DNA from: Vitrella brassicaformis
Taxonomy: Eukaryota > Sar > Vitrellaceae
Assembly (NCBI GenBank): GCA_001179505.1
Contig: CDMY01000366.1
Location: 343,123 to 407,122 of the forward strand
Direction of reading: 5' to 3'
DNA length: 64,000 nt
Shown here: in pieces, positions 1-14,685 of the stretch
How the letters are laid out: each line of letters opens with the position of its first letter
How positions within the stretch are numbered: the stretch's first letter is position 1
Notes under the pieces: model-generated
Seen by the model: the letters and a program-made list of their open reading frames with translations, nothing else
The model's database searches: none
What the model was told of the DNA's origin: nothing
Made by a program: the position numbers and the translations under genes

Positions 1-285
1 CAGCTGGTGCGCCTCATGCAGGAGAGGACCATCATGCCCGCACCGGCGAGGAGGAAGTGGCTCAGCTGGGTGACGAAGGGCGGCCCTGCTGGTGTCCCGG
101 GCACCGTACCAATACACCTTACCACCGGCCCCCGTGGACCCACCCAAGGCAGCTACGCCAGCACTGTGCAGCGCGACTGGAGGTGCTGTCTCCAGGGGAT
201 CCTCTTCTTATTTGTCCACATGTCTCTCGTGTCTTGTGCAGGTGGATCGCTGTGTACATTTTATATCAAGACGGCCCCTTCTTGA
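1..285 (+). pseudogene. 3' end of a paralogue of the 22507-25198 gene, frame-disturbed
   Basis: The opening bases encode QLVRLMQERTIM, matching QIVRLLQERTIV near the C-terminus of the complete family member at 22507-25198. The next matching stretch, APYQYTLPPAPVDPP (compare TPYRIILPPSPADMP), is in a different frame (about 104-150). The hydrophobic segment that follows (about 180-235, WRCCLQGILFLFVHMSLV) is back in the first frame, where the intact gene has its C-terminal membrane segment. The first frame is open to the stop at 286, so this could be a diverged but working C-terminus with two compensating shifts. The gene begins outside the window. I read it as a decayed copy. Function of the family is unknown. 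Confidence 0.55.
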
Positions 286-309
286 CATTCTATACGCCCC
301 ACAGCAGTC

Positions 310-852
310 ATGCACCTGTCTCTGCATGAGGGACTCGTGCCCGAGCAGACCGTCATTCTGCCCCTGGGCGGGTCCGCGACATTCCATGATTTGCGCAGAC
401 CATGGGCGTGACGTCGTGGGCGACACGCTGGTTGCGGGCCATTGGACGTGGGGAGATGACAACCCCGAAAACGAGCTCGTCTCACTGCACCTCCTTCGCT
501 TCCCTGACGCCCCTGTCGGCCGCCGCCACTCACATCCATGCCGTCAGCCGCAGCCCCCCACACACCCGGATGATGACGGCACTCTCTGTCACACGCATAG
601 ACCCCATCGGCACGGCAGAATTTTCGGCGAGTGCGACGCGTACAGCCCCGAGCAGGCCTTCCTCCACGCCTTCGCGGAGGCCTTGTCATCCCTGCAGCGG
701 GTCCGCGACACTCATGCTCTGCGGTGGGCGATCGGCGTGAGGTCGTGGGAGACGGTGCTGACGTGTCTGTCGTTCCTGAGCCGCAGGGACCTCCACGGCC
801 GACGGATGCCGGTGTGGAAGGTGGCACATCTGCATAGCCACGAGTCGACAGG
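310..852 (+). pseudogene. Internal fragment of the same family, frameshifted
   Basis: Conserved blocks line up in order with about 23700-24343 of the intact gene but sit in three frames. GLVPEQTVILPLGG matches the GVTVLGWKGD region (frame of 310). WTWGDDNPENELVSLHLL matches FVWGDDNGPNELISIHEV (about 448-505). ALSVTRIDPIG matches TSVTRIDPTG in another frame (about 580-612). SPEQAFLHAFAEAL and LSFLSRRDLHGRRMPVWKV match SPEQQFVRALGRL and ISFLSGRPLFHIGCGVPEW (about 640-825). The homologous splice donor is kept too (GTCGACAG then GTAAAG at about 847-858). No N-terminal part and no second exon follow, so this is a broken partial copy rather than a working gene. Confidence 0.75.
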
Positions 853-1567
853 TAAAGGCACATGCACTGAGTGAGGAATCCTTCCACACCAAACGATCCT
901 CTGTGTGCAGAGGCGCCATGGTGTCTCTATGCACGTCTCTCGTTTGTCCCTCGATTGCGTGCAGAGTTCATTGCTGCCTGCATTTTATATTCTTGATGTC
1001 ACTGGACCGGCATGACTCAGCTACCAATCATACACTCAGGCATCTGCGGTGTTGGCTAGACCGCATGGACCACACTCACAGACCACACAAACATAACATC
1101 GCACTTACCACACATATCGCAACATATCACATATCTGTCACCACTCTGACAGAGCGTCACTCAACGAGCTGAAGGTACACATACGCACAGAGAGAGAGAG
1201 AGAGAGAGATTATGTAAAGAGAGGCATTCAGAGGTGTATGTGTCTTGTGGTTCAGGACACACTGTGTCGTTGGCGTGACGACCCGACAAGAACAATCTCT
1301 GTACATGTATGCCAAAGGCGGTGCAGCGTGAAGTGTTTGCGGTGTTCCAAACTTGATCAATATCGATAATATATTGCCACCCGTTCCGTCTTCCTCTAGC
1401 TAGACGTGAATGCATTCATGTCCGCTGGCCGACCAGAGTCACAAAGAAGTTGATGGACTCCACAGACCACATATACACTACATGACAGCGCAACCACACA
1501 CCAAATGTCTATCCCCTCGCAGGCCTTCTCAGCTCCTGTCACATCACACGTCCTTCCCCCCTCCGGA
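853..1567. other. Gene-free spacer
   Basis: No supported coding sequence. It holds a GA dinucleotide tract at about 1190-1208 and CA-rich low-complexity sequence (about 1070-1160). The right end is the 3' flank of the minus-strand gene that stops at 1568. Confidence 0.6.
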
Positions 1568-2563
1568 TCAAGTGTCCAACAGCCCCCTCTCATTGACGGC
1601 CTTCATCGTCAGCAGCACCAGCTGGGATAAAGGAATCACCTGCGGCGGCACAGCCACGTTCTCCGTCGCAACACCGCCCTGGTTGCCGCGAGTCGCCAAG
1701 CTGCGGTCGAATGGGACATACGATTGCCGGTCGCCGGTCTGTTGCCCCTTCACTGTTGTACTCACAAGCCCCTGCAAAGCTGCATCGGCCGCAGACGTCG
1801 AAGGGCCCTCCACCTCACTGTCTCGACGCACAGACACCACCTGACAAACGAGAGGAAAACCACTTCAGTGCGCGCACAGATTGAGCCTGTGTGCATGTGG
1901 GGCTTTACTTACCCCAAGTGTGCGGAGCGTCAGCCACACGCATCGAATCCAGCGTGCCCGTGCCTCCTTGTCGTCCTGAGTCAGCCGCTCCAGCGGATTC
2001 CTCTCACAGTGGATCTCACCCTCTACCTGCGGACAGGCACCCCAGCTCAATGAATGAGGATCTCTCCTCATCTCCATCGGCCGACACCTTCGTACCTGTG
2101 TTTCAAGCTGAAGCTGCACGGGAGAGCAGCCGCCGTAGATGAAGACATCCACACACTCCTCCACAAAGTCGCCAAGCGCCTCGGCCAGAGAGCGTCCCCG
2201 ATTATGCAGACACGCCTCCCGATAGTAGAGGTTGAGCGATCTGGCGCTCTTGTTGAGATCAAAGTCCGGCAACAGGGTGCTCATCATCAGCAGACGCCTC
2301 GACAAGTGCCGCTTGCTGATGCCGACTGAAGAAGAGGGCACGATGCGGCTTCGAAGCACGAAAGATGTACAAGGACTCATTGCAGACGGCTGACGAGGGC
2401 ATGCAGGGTTGGCTCGGCAGTCTTGCCGCCTGGCAGAGCTCCCCGCCGGCTGAATAAGCACCACACTCATCACCTGCCATAAGATGTTCAAGATCTTCAA
2501 CCAGCGAATGAGCGGTGAGAGTGAGTGACGGCGCCGTGCGTTTGGGGCATCCATTTCATTCAT
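1568..2563 (-). CDS. Unknown protein with hydrophobic N-terminal segment
   Basis: Three exons: 2563-2096, 2026-1913 and 1840-1568, all joined in phase 0, giving 284 aa. Both junctions are good GT-AG, and the second donor is a perfect GTAAGT. Residues about 17-40 (LIRWLKILNILWQVMSVV) are hydrophobic and could be a signal anchor or a transit sequence. The middle (around SLNLYYREACLHNRGRSLAE) looks folded, and the last 90 residues include small and polar stretches. I do not recognise the family. It is head to head with the Mo25 gene, with 194 bp between start codons. The regular phases argue for a real gene; the N-terminal exon is the least certain part. Confidence 0.65.
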
Positions 2564-2757
2564 GTGGCCTTGGAGAAGACCTCTGTTGCTTCCTCTCCCT
2601 CCCGTTTGCCCCTGAGCTCGCAGTCAGGGCTTAAGGGGTCGCGAAACTGCTCGTCGAGCTCGAGGGAGAGAACCAAAAAAGGAGGAAGGAGCAGGAAGGA
2701 GCCGTTATTGTTGTTGTTAGCTTGTAGTGTCCCGATTAGGCACTGCCAGCCAGCGCG
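2564..2757. promoter_or_regulatory. Divergent promoter, unknown gene / Mo25
   Basis: Only 194 bp separate the two start codons, so this must hold both 5' UTRs and promoters. It contains an inverted repeat, CCCTGA at 2610-2615 and TCAGGG at 2624-2629, resembling the CCCTGA/TCAGGG elements in other divergent spacers of the window. Promoter role is inferred from position. Confidence 0.5.
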
Positions 2758-4276
2758 ATGAACTTCTTCGGTTTGGGCAAGAAGAAGTCGCCCTCTCCGC
2801 AGGAGCTGTGGCGGCTCATCCGTTCCGACCTCGAGAAGCTCGAGAAGCTCGACCCGACTGCGGCCGACAGCAAGCACCAGATCGACAAGCTCAACAAGGA
2901 CGCGGCCGAGCGGCTGACGCAGGTGCTGAGCCACCTGCCGCTGGCGACCGACTACGAGGACAAGCAGCTGCCTTCGGACGAGGCGCGTGACGCCATCGTG
3001 AGCAGCATGCTGAGCGACGACACGCTGGTCATGATAGCCCGCGACCTGGGCAAGTACGAGTTCGAGGTGAAGCGGCTGGTGAGCCAGATATTCTCCAACC
3101 TGATGACGGCCAAGGAGGAGGAGAGCGGCAAGCGGCCCGCACTCGAGTATGTCCTCAACCACAAGACGCTCATCGACCACCTCGTGGCGGGGTACGAGGC
3201 CAGCGCCTCCGGCAAGCAGCCCACCACCGTCCCACACGTGGGCGAGATGCTGCGTGCGTGTGCGGGCTACGACGAGCTGGTGCGGTACGTCTTGGAGACG
3301 GGCCACGTGTACCGCCTGATCGATGCAGTGAAGCTGCAGAACTTCGACGTGGCCAGCGACGCCTTTGTGTCGCTGCGTGAGTTCCTGGTCAAGAAGAAGA
3401 ACGCGTCGGCCGAGTTCATCCAGGACCACTTCGACGAGTTCTTCGACAAGTACTGGGAGATACTCAACACGTCCAACTACGTCACGGTGCGGCAGAGCCT
3501 CAAGGTCCTCAGCGAGCTGCTCCTCGACCGCACCTTCCTCAGGCCGATGCTCAAGTACGTCAAGAACGAAAAGTTCCTCATGCTCCACATGGACCAACTC
3601 AGGTGCCTGGGGAGGGGAGCGGGCAACACACACAACACACGGGCGCGGCGCATGGGTGTCAGTCATCCTTTGCTGTGCTGTGCTGTGTTGGTCGTGGTGG
3701 TGTCTTATGTGTAGGAATGAGAGCAAGGCGATAGCGTTTGAGGCGTTTCACTTGTTCAAGATCTTCGTGGCCAACCCGCAGAAGCCCCCGAGGGTCCACA
3801 AGATACTCTACGCCAACAGAGACCGCATCATCAGATTCCTCAACCAATTCCTCGTCGACAGGTACGTCACAGACACATCACGCCCCACACCCACACAACG
3901 GCTCTCAATCCATCGCATGGCCCCATTGTTCTCCAGGGAGGAGGAACAGTTTGTGGCCGACAAGCAGACGATTCTGCAGAAGCTGGAGCAGCTGCCCCCG
4001 CCCCCCGACTCCCCCACACAGACCCAGGCCGCACCCGCCACACAGCAGCCACAGCCACAGGCAGAGGCTGAGGGCGCGAGTGGGGAGCCCACAGCGCCAC
4101 AGCAGCAGCAGCAGCAGCCGGAGGGCCACGAGAGGCCTGAGGAGCAGCCACCAGCAGCAGCAGCAGCGTCAGCGTCAAGTGATGCGCCCCAAGAAGCGCC
4201 AGCAGCAGCGGCAGAGGCGGCCGTTGCGGGCAGCGGCGAGGCAGCACCCGAAACGGAGACTGGGGGAGGGTCCTAG
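2758..4276 (+). CDS. Mo25/CAB39 family scaffold protein
   Basis: Three exons: 2758-3602, 3715-3861 and 3937-4276, giving 443 aa. The first about 345 residues are a full Mo25 helical-repeat protein. The N-terminus (MNFFGLGKKKSPSPQELWRL) and the blocks KFLMLHM and FEAFHLFKIFVANPQKP are diagnostic. In animals and fungi, Mo25 binds the pseudokinase STRAD or germinal-centre kinases and activates them; in alveolates its partners are less clear. Family members are normally about 340 aa. This one adds about 100 residues of low-complexity Pro/Gln/Ala sequence, including Gln and Ala runs coded by CAG/GCA repeats (about 4100-4215). Both introns split an Arg codon after AG. The start is the first ATG and matches the family N-terminus. 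Confidence 0.95.
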
Positions 4277-5714
4277 CAAGTGTGTTACCCGCGGGGCTGT
4301 CTGGTCGATCCGTAGCTTCCCCTCGTCGGTGTTGGTCGGGCTACTTCCGAGTGTCTGCGTCTCTGTCGGAGTGTGTGTGTGTGTGTGTGGTTGGTGGGAT
4401 GGGTTTTGACGGCGGTTGGTCGGGTGAGCTGTGTAGCGGTGGATGGCCTGCCTGCCTGCCTGCCTGTTTAAGGGGATCAGGGGAGAAGCAGCCGCTGGCA
4501 CTGCTCAGATTCTTGATTGCTTTGTTTGTCAGTCCACCCATCCATGCATCCATCCATCCGTCCATCCGTCCACGAGAAACACCGTCACGCGTTGGTTGGT
4601 TTTTGTCCATCTTGGGGTAGGTTAGTTGCCTTTTGTTGCCTTCTGTTAGTGGTCGTCTGCGTGTAGACGAGTGTGTGCACTTGCCCGCGCCTTCACACCA
4701 ACGAGAAAACACTCCGTGCCTAAACAAACAGCATGGAACGGTTTCTTGTTCGTGTGGCGACGGCCAAGTGCACATACTCATCCACGAGGACAGATGGAGA
4801 GCTCTGCTTTTCCTCTGGTGACTGATTGACGGGGGCAGCCGTCTGTGTGGCCAGGGGCCCTTTGGGTGGGATTCCTTGATCTATCCTGTACAGTCATCGA
4901 TCAGACAGACAGAGATTTCGTCTCGTGGGGTTTGCGTCTCCCTTGTCTGAGATTCCTTTCTGTCGGCCTGCGTAGCATTGTGACGGCCGGTGTATCGCCT
5001 GTGCGTGACACAGCTGCGCGCCGTCGACGGGAAAGGCCCTCAGACAAGGGGTTTCAAACAGGGGCTGTCCATTGGGTGTTTGCGGTGCATGCCGCTCTCT
5101 GCTTGTGTACATGGCGATCGCTATGCTGCTACGCTCTGTCTTGTCTGTCTCATTATTCCGAGTTTTGGTCTCTCCTCTGTTCCTTCCCCTCTCTCTCTGG
5201 TCTGCCTGGACCATCCATCCATCTGTAAATACCTCACTCACTCACAACTTCTTGACTCATCAACTTCCCTTCCTCTGTCTCTGCAGACTCGCCTCGCCTC
5301 GCCCTCTGTCTAGCTGGCTGGCCATGGGTGCATCTGTCTGTCTGTTTTTGCTCCATCCGTCAATAATGAATGACGCTCACTCGATGCCATTAACACATAC
5401 GATGCCGTGTGTGTATGTGTGTATGATGCGTGTTGACTTGAATTGCATGGCATGGATCCCTCCCTCCCTCCATCCCTCTCTCCCTCCGTGGTGTAACTAA
5501 CTACTTCTTTGACCAGCCACGTGCAAATTGTCACACGCACGACACCATCAACAGACCCGTTTTCACACACACACTGAACAAGGAACGGCTCTTCACCAGC
5601 ACTAGACAGACAGACAGACAGACGGACACGCTACACACAAACACGTGGGGGGGAGAGGGGCCGTCCACCACATCACTCCAGTACGTACTGGCAACTGGCA
5701 GGCCCGTCGTGCAT
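4277..5714. other. Convergent spacer with low-complexity DNA
   Basis: No supported gene. It lies between the 3' ends of Mo25 and selenoprotein T. It contains GT-rich (4370-4390), CCTG (4445-4465), TCCATCCA/TCCGTCCG (4535-4572), TCCCTCCC (5457-5480) and CAGACAGA (5606-5625) tracts. The right end forms the selenoprotein T 3' UTR. Confidence 0.6.
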
Positions 5715-5801
5715 GTGCCAATCGTCCACACACATCCGCTTGGCAAGGCCCAGGCATGTGGGTTGTCTCGCCAACCTTCACTCGTGGGACTCTCCAGGCA
5801 C
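5715..5801 (-). promoter_or_regulatory. Candidate SECIS element in the selenoprotein T 3' UTR
   Basis: Read on the minus strand about 105 nt after the stop codon. Outer helices: 5801-5797 pairs with 5719-5715 (GTGCC/GGCAC), and 5790-5784 pairs with 5731-5724 (GTCCCAC with GTGTGGAC, one bulged T). Quartet: GTGA at 5781-5778 faces GGAT at 5737-5734, giving tandem G.A pairs flanked by U.U. Inner helix: 5776-5765 pairs with 5738-5749 with two mismatches. Apical loop starts with AA at 5764-5763, 13 nt after the quartet, within the normal SECIS spacing. The first quartet base is G rather than the usual A. The structure was folded by eye; a SECISearch or covariance-model run would test it. Confidence 0.75.
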
Positions 5802-5905
5802 CGCAGCCAACGTCAGCCAGCCAGCCAGCCGACTGATGGAGGGATGGATGGAAGGACGGACAGCGGGGGCGGAGGGAGGGGGGAGGAGGGGGACGGGGCG
5901 GCGCC

Positions 5906-6887
5906 TTAGAGGGCCACTTCGATGCCGGCTTCCTTGAATGTTGTCATGATGTCATCCATCTGGGGCAACCGACCCTCGCTGAATCACACACACATACACA
6001 GAAGGGCGAGAAGGCGTCATTTGGCGACCGCGGTGCACATCAGTGTTCTTTTTGAATGCACACCTGAGGCTGGACCACACGAGTTGTCTTCCCTTGTAGA
6101 TCTCGAAGGCGTGGGTGGCCGTGAGCGTCGACTGCACCAGATTGCCGACGAAGAAAAGGACTACGAACGACATCATCTTGTTCTGCTGCAACCTGCACAC
6201 ACACACACACACACAGGTGGTCGGTCCGTCTGACTAACATATGTGTGTGTGATGGTTGCCGTACGCGTCGATGAGTGGTGGTGTTGGGTCCAGCCCGAAG
6301 AATTGACATATGGTGGTGCCGGCGAAGACGCATGCGAACCCAGACAGCTGAACCACCATGGCTACCGACGCCATGCTCTTCCGAAGACCGCTCGGCTACA
6401 CATACATACAATGGAATCTACCGTTTCGTGCTGTGCTTGCCGTCCGTCCGTCGACGCGCGCGGCGCGCGTGTGTGTGTGTGTGGTCGCCTGGCTGGCTTA
6501 CTGACTGACCTCGTAAGGGACGCCCCTGACCCGGTAGTTGACGACGGAGCGGGTGTTGATGAAGTTGGCCACCTGCTGCGCCGCCCCCTTGTACTGTCAG
6601 GACTGGCAGTACTGAATCGTGATGGTGTCCTCGTCCACGTCAGCTGGTAAAGGGTTGACCGCACGCCAGAAACTCCCATTCGTACCGAAATACCCTCCCT
6701 CCCCCTCGGTGGCAGTCCCTGGCCTCCTCTCCCTCTGATCTTCATCTTTGGGTAAATGGTGGCGCTCGTGCGGCTGCTGACTTGGTCCTCCTTCTTTGAT
6801 GGAGGGCGCTGTGAGATCCTGCACCAGTCGGTAGGCCACCAGAGCCGCCACAAAGGCAAGGCCGTAGTGGTATGCTTGCAGCTGCAT
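5906..6887 (-). CDS. SELENOT: Selenoprotein T (in-frame TGA = selenocysteine)
   Basis: Four exons: 6887-6510, 6395-6265, 6192-6064 and 5978-5906, giving 236 aa including Sec97. The redox motif reads ITIQYCQS-TGA-QYKG, i.e. CXXU with C94 and U97, where SelT has CVSU. After the TGA (6599-6597) the frame stays open and carries SelT signatures: PSGLRK, a membrane-type helix (MASVAMVVQLSGFACVFAG), QQNKMMSFVVLFFVGN, THAFEIYKGRQLVWSSL and SEGRLPQMDDI. SelT is an ER membrane thioredoxin-like oxidoreductase. The N-terminus has a hydrophobic helix, then about 50 extra polar residues before the motif. The termination codon is TAA; elsewhere in the window TGA is a normal stop, so the internal TGA needs recoding. 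A SECIS candidate lies at 5801-5715. Confidence 0.93.
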
Positions 6888-7103
6888 ATGCCGATCTAAG
6901 GATGTCCTGCGGCTACTTCTGAGAGGCCAGCCACGCCCTGAGGCGCGTTTCGGCTCTTCATTGCTGCGCGAGCTTCGCTGTTGCGCACCAGCGGTTTCAG
7001 GGAACGCCCTAGGGAGCTACCCCCGCAGCTTCCTGTTGTGCGCGCAGCGGTCCTCTGTGGGTCTGGGTGCACCTGCGTGCGAGGAGTGTGCAGACCGTTG
7101 GCC
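6888..7103. promoter_or_regulatory. Divergent promoter, selenoprotein T / CRAL-TRIO gene
   Basis: 216 bp between start codons. At 6989-7013 lies a composite motif, CAGCGGTTTCAGGGA followed by CGCCCTAGG, with AGGG/CCCT arms. The same motif recurs with two changes at 39411-39435 in another divergent spacer. A GCGAGCTT core is at about 6968-6975. Function inferred from position and recurrence. Confidence 0.55.
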
Positions 7104-9439
7104 ATGCAGTCGTGTGGGTGGATCTGCTGCAGACCAGCCCAAGTGAGGGACCACAACGAGCTGCTCGTCCAGGACAATGGTAGGAGGCAATGGAGGCCAG
7201 ATCACACACGACAACGCTCCCACATGCCCAATCGCTCTTGCGTATTGATCTTTCCCTCCCTCCCTCTCCCCCGCAGGTGTGCACGACGCCAACGCCATTC
7301 AGAGCATCCCCTCTGCCGACGGTCAGCTGAGGAAGCAAGGCAAGATGCCCATTCACAACCCACCTCTCCATCAATCTGCTCTACTCTGCTTGATCCATGT
7401 ATCTCCACTTCAGGTGTGCGCAGTGTGGTGGTTCCGCGAGGCTCCAGGAGGGACACAATCTACCAACCGCCCAACGTGTTCCAGCTCGTCACGGGCACTG
7501 CGGGTGTGATGCAGCAGATCCTGCAGGAGAACCAGGGCGGCCCCATCGCCTTTGACGCGCCCATCGAGGTGGACGAAGAGGACAACTACGTCCAGGAGGG
7601 CGGACACGTATTCGTCAACGGCGTCGATGGCGCTAAGCAGACGGCAGAGAAAACCATCTCTACCACGGTCAGTGAGCCAACTGCGTAGCCGCAGATATCG
7701 AGATAGCCACCGGTCTGTTTGTCTGTTTCTTCTGTCTGTCATTCTTGAATGCAGACGCTGTCACCTGGCGCGTCGATTGACCACCTGCAGGATGGGATGG
7801 AGGCCGACGCGGTGCGGCCGCGCGTCGCCATGCGCTTGCTGAGTCGGACGGGCGACAATGTCGAATGGCTCTCCTTCGAGGAGAGAATTCTCGTCGGTCA
7901 GTGCAGGAACACCAAGAGAGACAGACGGTCAGACAGACGGTCAGACAGACAGACAGACAGACAGAGAAGCAGGGAAGCAGGTCAGGAGCCCATTGTTGTC
8001 TACGTAAGGCGCTGCCTGTCTGCAGGCCGTTTACGCGAGATCCTCGCCAAGGATTTGGCAGAAGTGCCTGCGTTTCCTGAGCTGACGGGCGACATTCGGC
8101 TGTTGCGGTTCATCCGGAAGTATGCCCGGCCCCTCCCACGCGCACACACCGTCGACATGGACGCCGCCAAGCGCTCCGGCGCTCACCGCAGAAAATCACC
8201 ACGTCGATCGCCGTCCGTCAAGCTCTCAGATCTGGTATCACCTTGAGCTGCAATGAGCATTGAGTGCCCATGCAGCCCAGTGTGTTGTCGGCGCTTTTTG
8301 TTTGCAGGAGCCCCGGCTGCAGCAGGTCGCCAAGAAGTACCGTGCGATGCTCAAGTGGCGGCGTGAGAACCAGGTGGACGAGGTGCGTCAGGAGATTGTG
8401 AGCAGGGACATGACGGTCAAGCAAATCTATGAGGAGAAGCAGGGCAACCTGGTGTGCGAGTTCTGCCCCACCGAGATGGCCTGGGGCGTCGGCAAGAACC
8501 CCAGGGGCGAGACCAGGCTCGTAAACATCGAGGTCCCCGGCACCTGGAACACAAAAGGTCCGTCGGTGGGGTGGCCACACACACAAACACACACACACTC
8601 ACGCACACACACGAGATGGGATCCATCGAGCCGGCCAAGAAAGAACGCATCCACTGGGGTCTGTCTGTCTGTGTCATGTGTCTGTCGTGTGTCATTCAGG
8701 TGCTGTTGGTGCATTGCGTAAGGGCAAGCTGACAGTGGATGAGTTCGTGCGTTTCTGGATCTACATCGTGGAGTTCCTATCCATCCAGCTGGACACCCTC
8801 TCCCGCCAGGACGGACGGCTGGCCTACATATGCGAAATCGTCGACCTCAAAGGACTGCACATGGGACAGGTAGGTCTACCTGCTAACCAGACAGACAGAC
8901 AGACAGAGACGACAGACGTGCTATCACGGCAAGGTGATCAGATCTCATCTCGTGTGCCTCCCTGTGTGTGTGTGTGTGTGTATCTATGCAGCTGTCTCCT
9001 GCGTTTTTCTCGTCTCTGTTGTCGCCGTGGGTGTCGTTCATGCAGGCGCACTACCCCGACTTCCAGGTGGACGAGATCGTGATTCATGCATGGGTGCGAC
9101 ATGGGTGCGTTGATTCATGCGCAGGGCGAGATCGTGATGATTAACGCCCCAGGTGTCTTCAAGGCCATGTGGAAGGTCTTCTCGGCACTCAACCTCATCG
9201 ACGAATTCACCATGAAGAAATTCATCGGACTCAGGTCACCACACACACACACACACACACCGCACACACAGGTGGACCCAGTGTGTGTGTGTGTGTCGAT
9301 TCATTGATGCAGTGGTGAGATCAAGGATCTGAGAGGCTGGTGGAACAAGCTGGAGGTGGTCCCCCTGGACCACACACGCACTCTGCGGTTCGCCCCAGCG
9401 GAGATAATGGAGGAGGACGACCTCAATCTCACTGTCTAG
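7104..9439 (+). CDS. CRAL-TRIO (Sec14-like) lipid-binding protein
   Basis: Ten exons: 7104-7179, 7277-7321, 7414-7667, 7755-7896, 8026-8234, 8308-8557, 8700-8869, 8992-9066, 9125-9234 and 9313-9439, giving 485 aa with consistent phases. The C-terminal half is a CRAL-TRIO domain: LLRFIRKYA (CRAL-TRIO-N helix) upstream, then LTVDEFVRFWIYIVEFLSI, AYICEIVDLKGLHMGQ, AHYPDFQ and EIVMINAPGVFKAMWKVF, the YPE..ivNAPwiF.. signature. Such proteins bind and exchange phosphoinositides or other lipids on membranes. The N-terminal 150 residues are not recognisable. Exon 8 is set to end before GTGGAC at 9067 because this restores the domain; reading through would hit a stop. The ATG at 7104 is the first in frame after the divergent promoter. 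Confidence 0.88.
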
Positions 9440-9896
9440 CCTTGCTAGTGCGGCCAGCGCCTGTGATGAGTCCGTTTGTTTGATCTGCATACATACGTAA
9501 GTATGTGTCTCTAAGGGCCTAGAAAGGTGGTGTCAGTCAGTCATTTCGGATGGACGTGCTAGTGCTAGTACAGGAGGTACCTACCTACTGATTGGGTCAT
9601 TGGTTGACTGACTGGTGTGGTGTGCGGTGCCGTGCGTGAGGGGCCGGCTGGCTGGTTGGTCTCGCTTAAGCTTTCGCTAGCTAGTTTTGGCCATCAATCA
9701 GTTCAATCAAACGTCGGACAGAACATTTGCTCTCTAGAGTGAGTCGGTGGCGGCGTGCACGTGTGTGAGGTGTGTGTCTGTCCCTGTGTGTACAGCTATT
9801 GGCTGTACGTCACGTCAGTGACTGAGTGTGGGTGGCTTGAGTGAGTGTGACTTTTCTCAATATATCATTGCAATCATACCAATGCACATCATCGCA
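9440..9896. other. Convergent spacer
   Basis: 3' flanks of the CRAL-TRIO and PEX6 genes, which converge here. No gene seen; short GT-rich and GGTTGGCTGG-like tracts only. Confidence 0.6.
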
Positions 9897-14462
<4,566 letters not shown>

Positions 14463-14685
14463 GGAGAGGCGTGACGTGGCGTCGTTGAGGTACTCAAGTG
14501 GCCGCAAGATGGTCCATGGATCACGTCTTCTTATGAATTGCAAATCGCCATGCGGGCATAGCGTGAAGATGCGGCCCTCTTTGCAGCCTCCGGAAGCGCG
14601 AGAGCCCTCCTCCTGGCCTGCGAGCTTAGGTGAACTAAGCACAAAAGCTCGCACAATGGCTCGCAACTTTTTGCAGGGCTCAGCC
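14463..14685. promoter_or_regulatory. Divergent promoter, PEX6 / ZGPAT-like
   Basis: Contains a perfect 9-bp inverted repeat, TGCGAGCTT at 14619-14627 and AAGCTCGCA at 14645-14653. A second one is nested inside it, CTTAG at 14625-14629 and CTAAG at 14635-14639. The same GCGAGCTT/AAGCTCGC arms occur in the EAF6/alpha-SNAP spacer at 42970-42993. Regulatory role inferred from position. Confidence 0.55.

Noticed and set aside
2560-3726. 388-codon open frame opposite Mo25
   Set aside because: Mirror of GC-rich codon bias; the plus strand is a clear Mo25 and the minus translation has no recognisable domain.
7905-7970. Evenly spaced GGTCAGACAGAC repeats suggestive of a CRISPR array
   Set aside because: A simple CAGACAGA microsatellite inside an intron, no distinct spacers, and the genome is eukaryotic.
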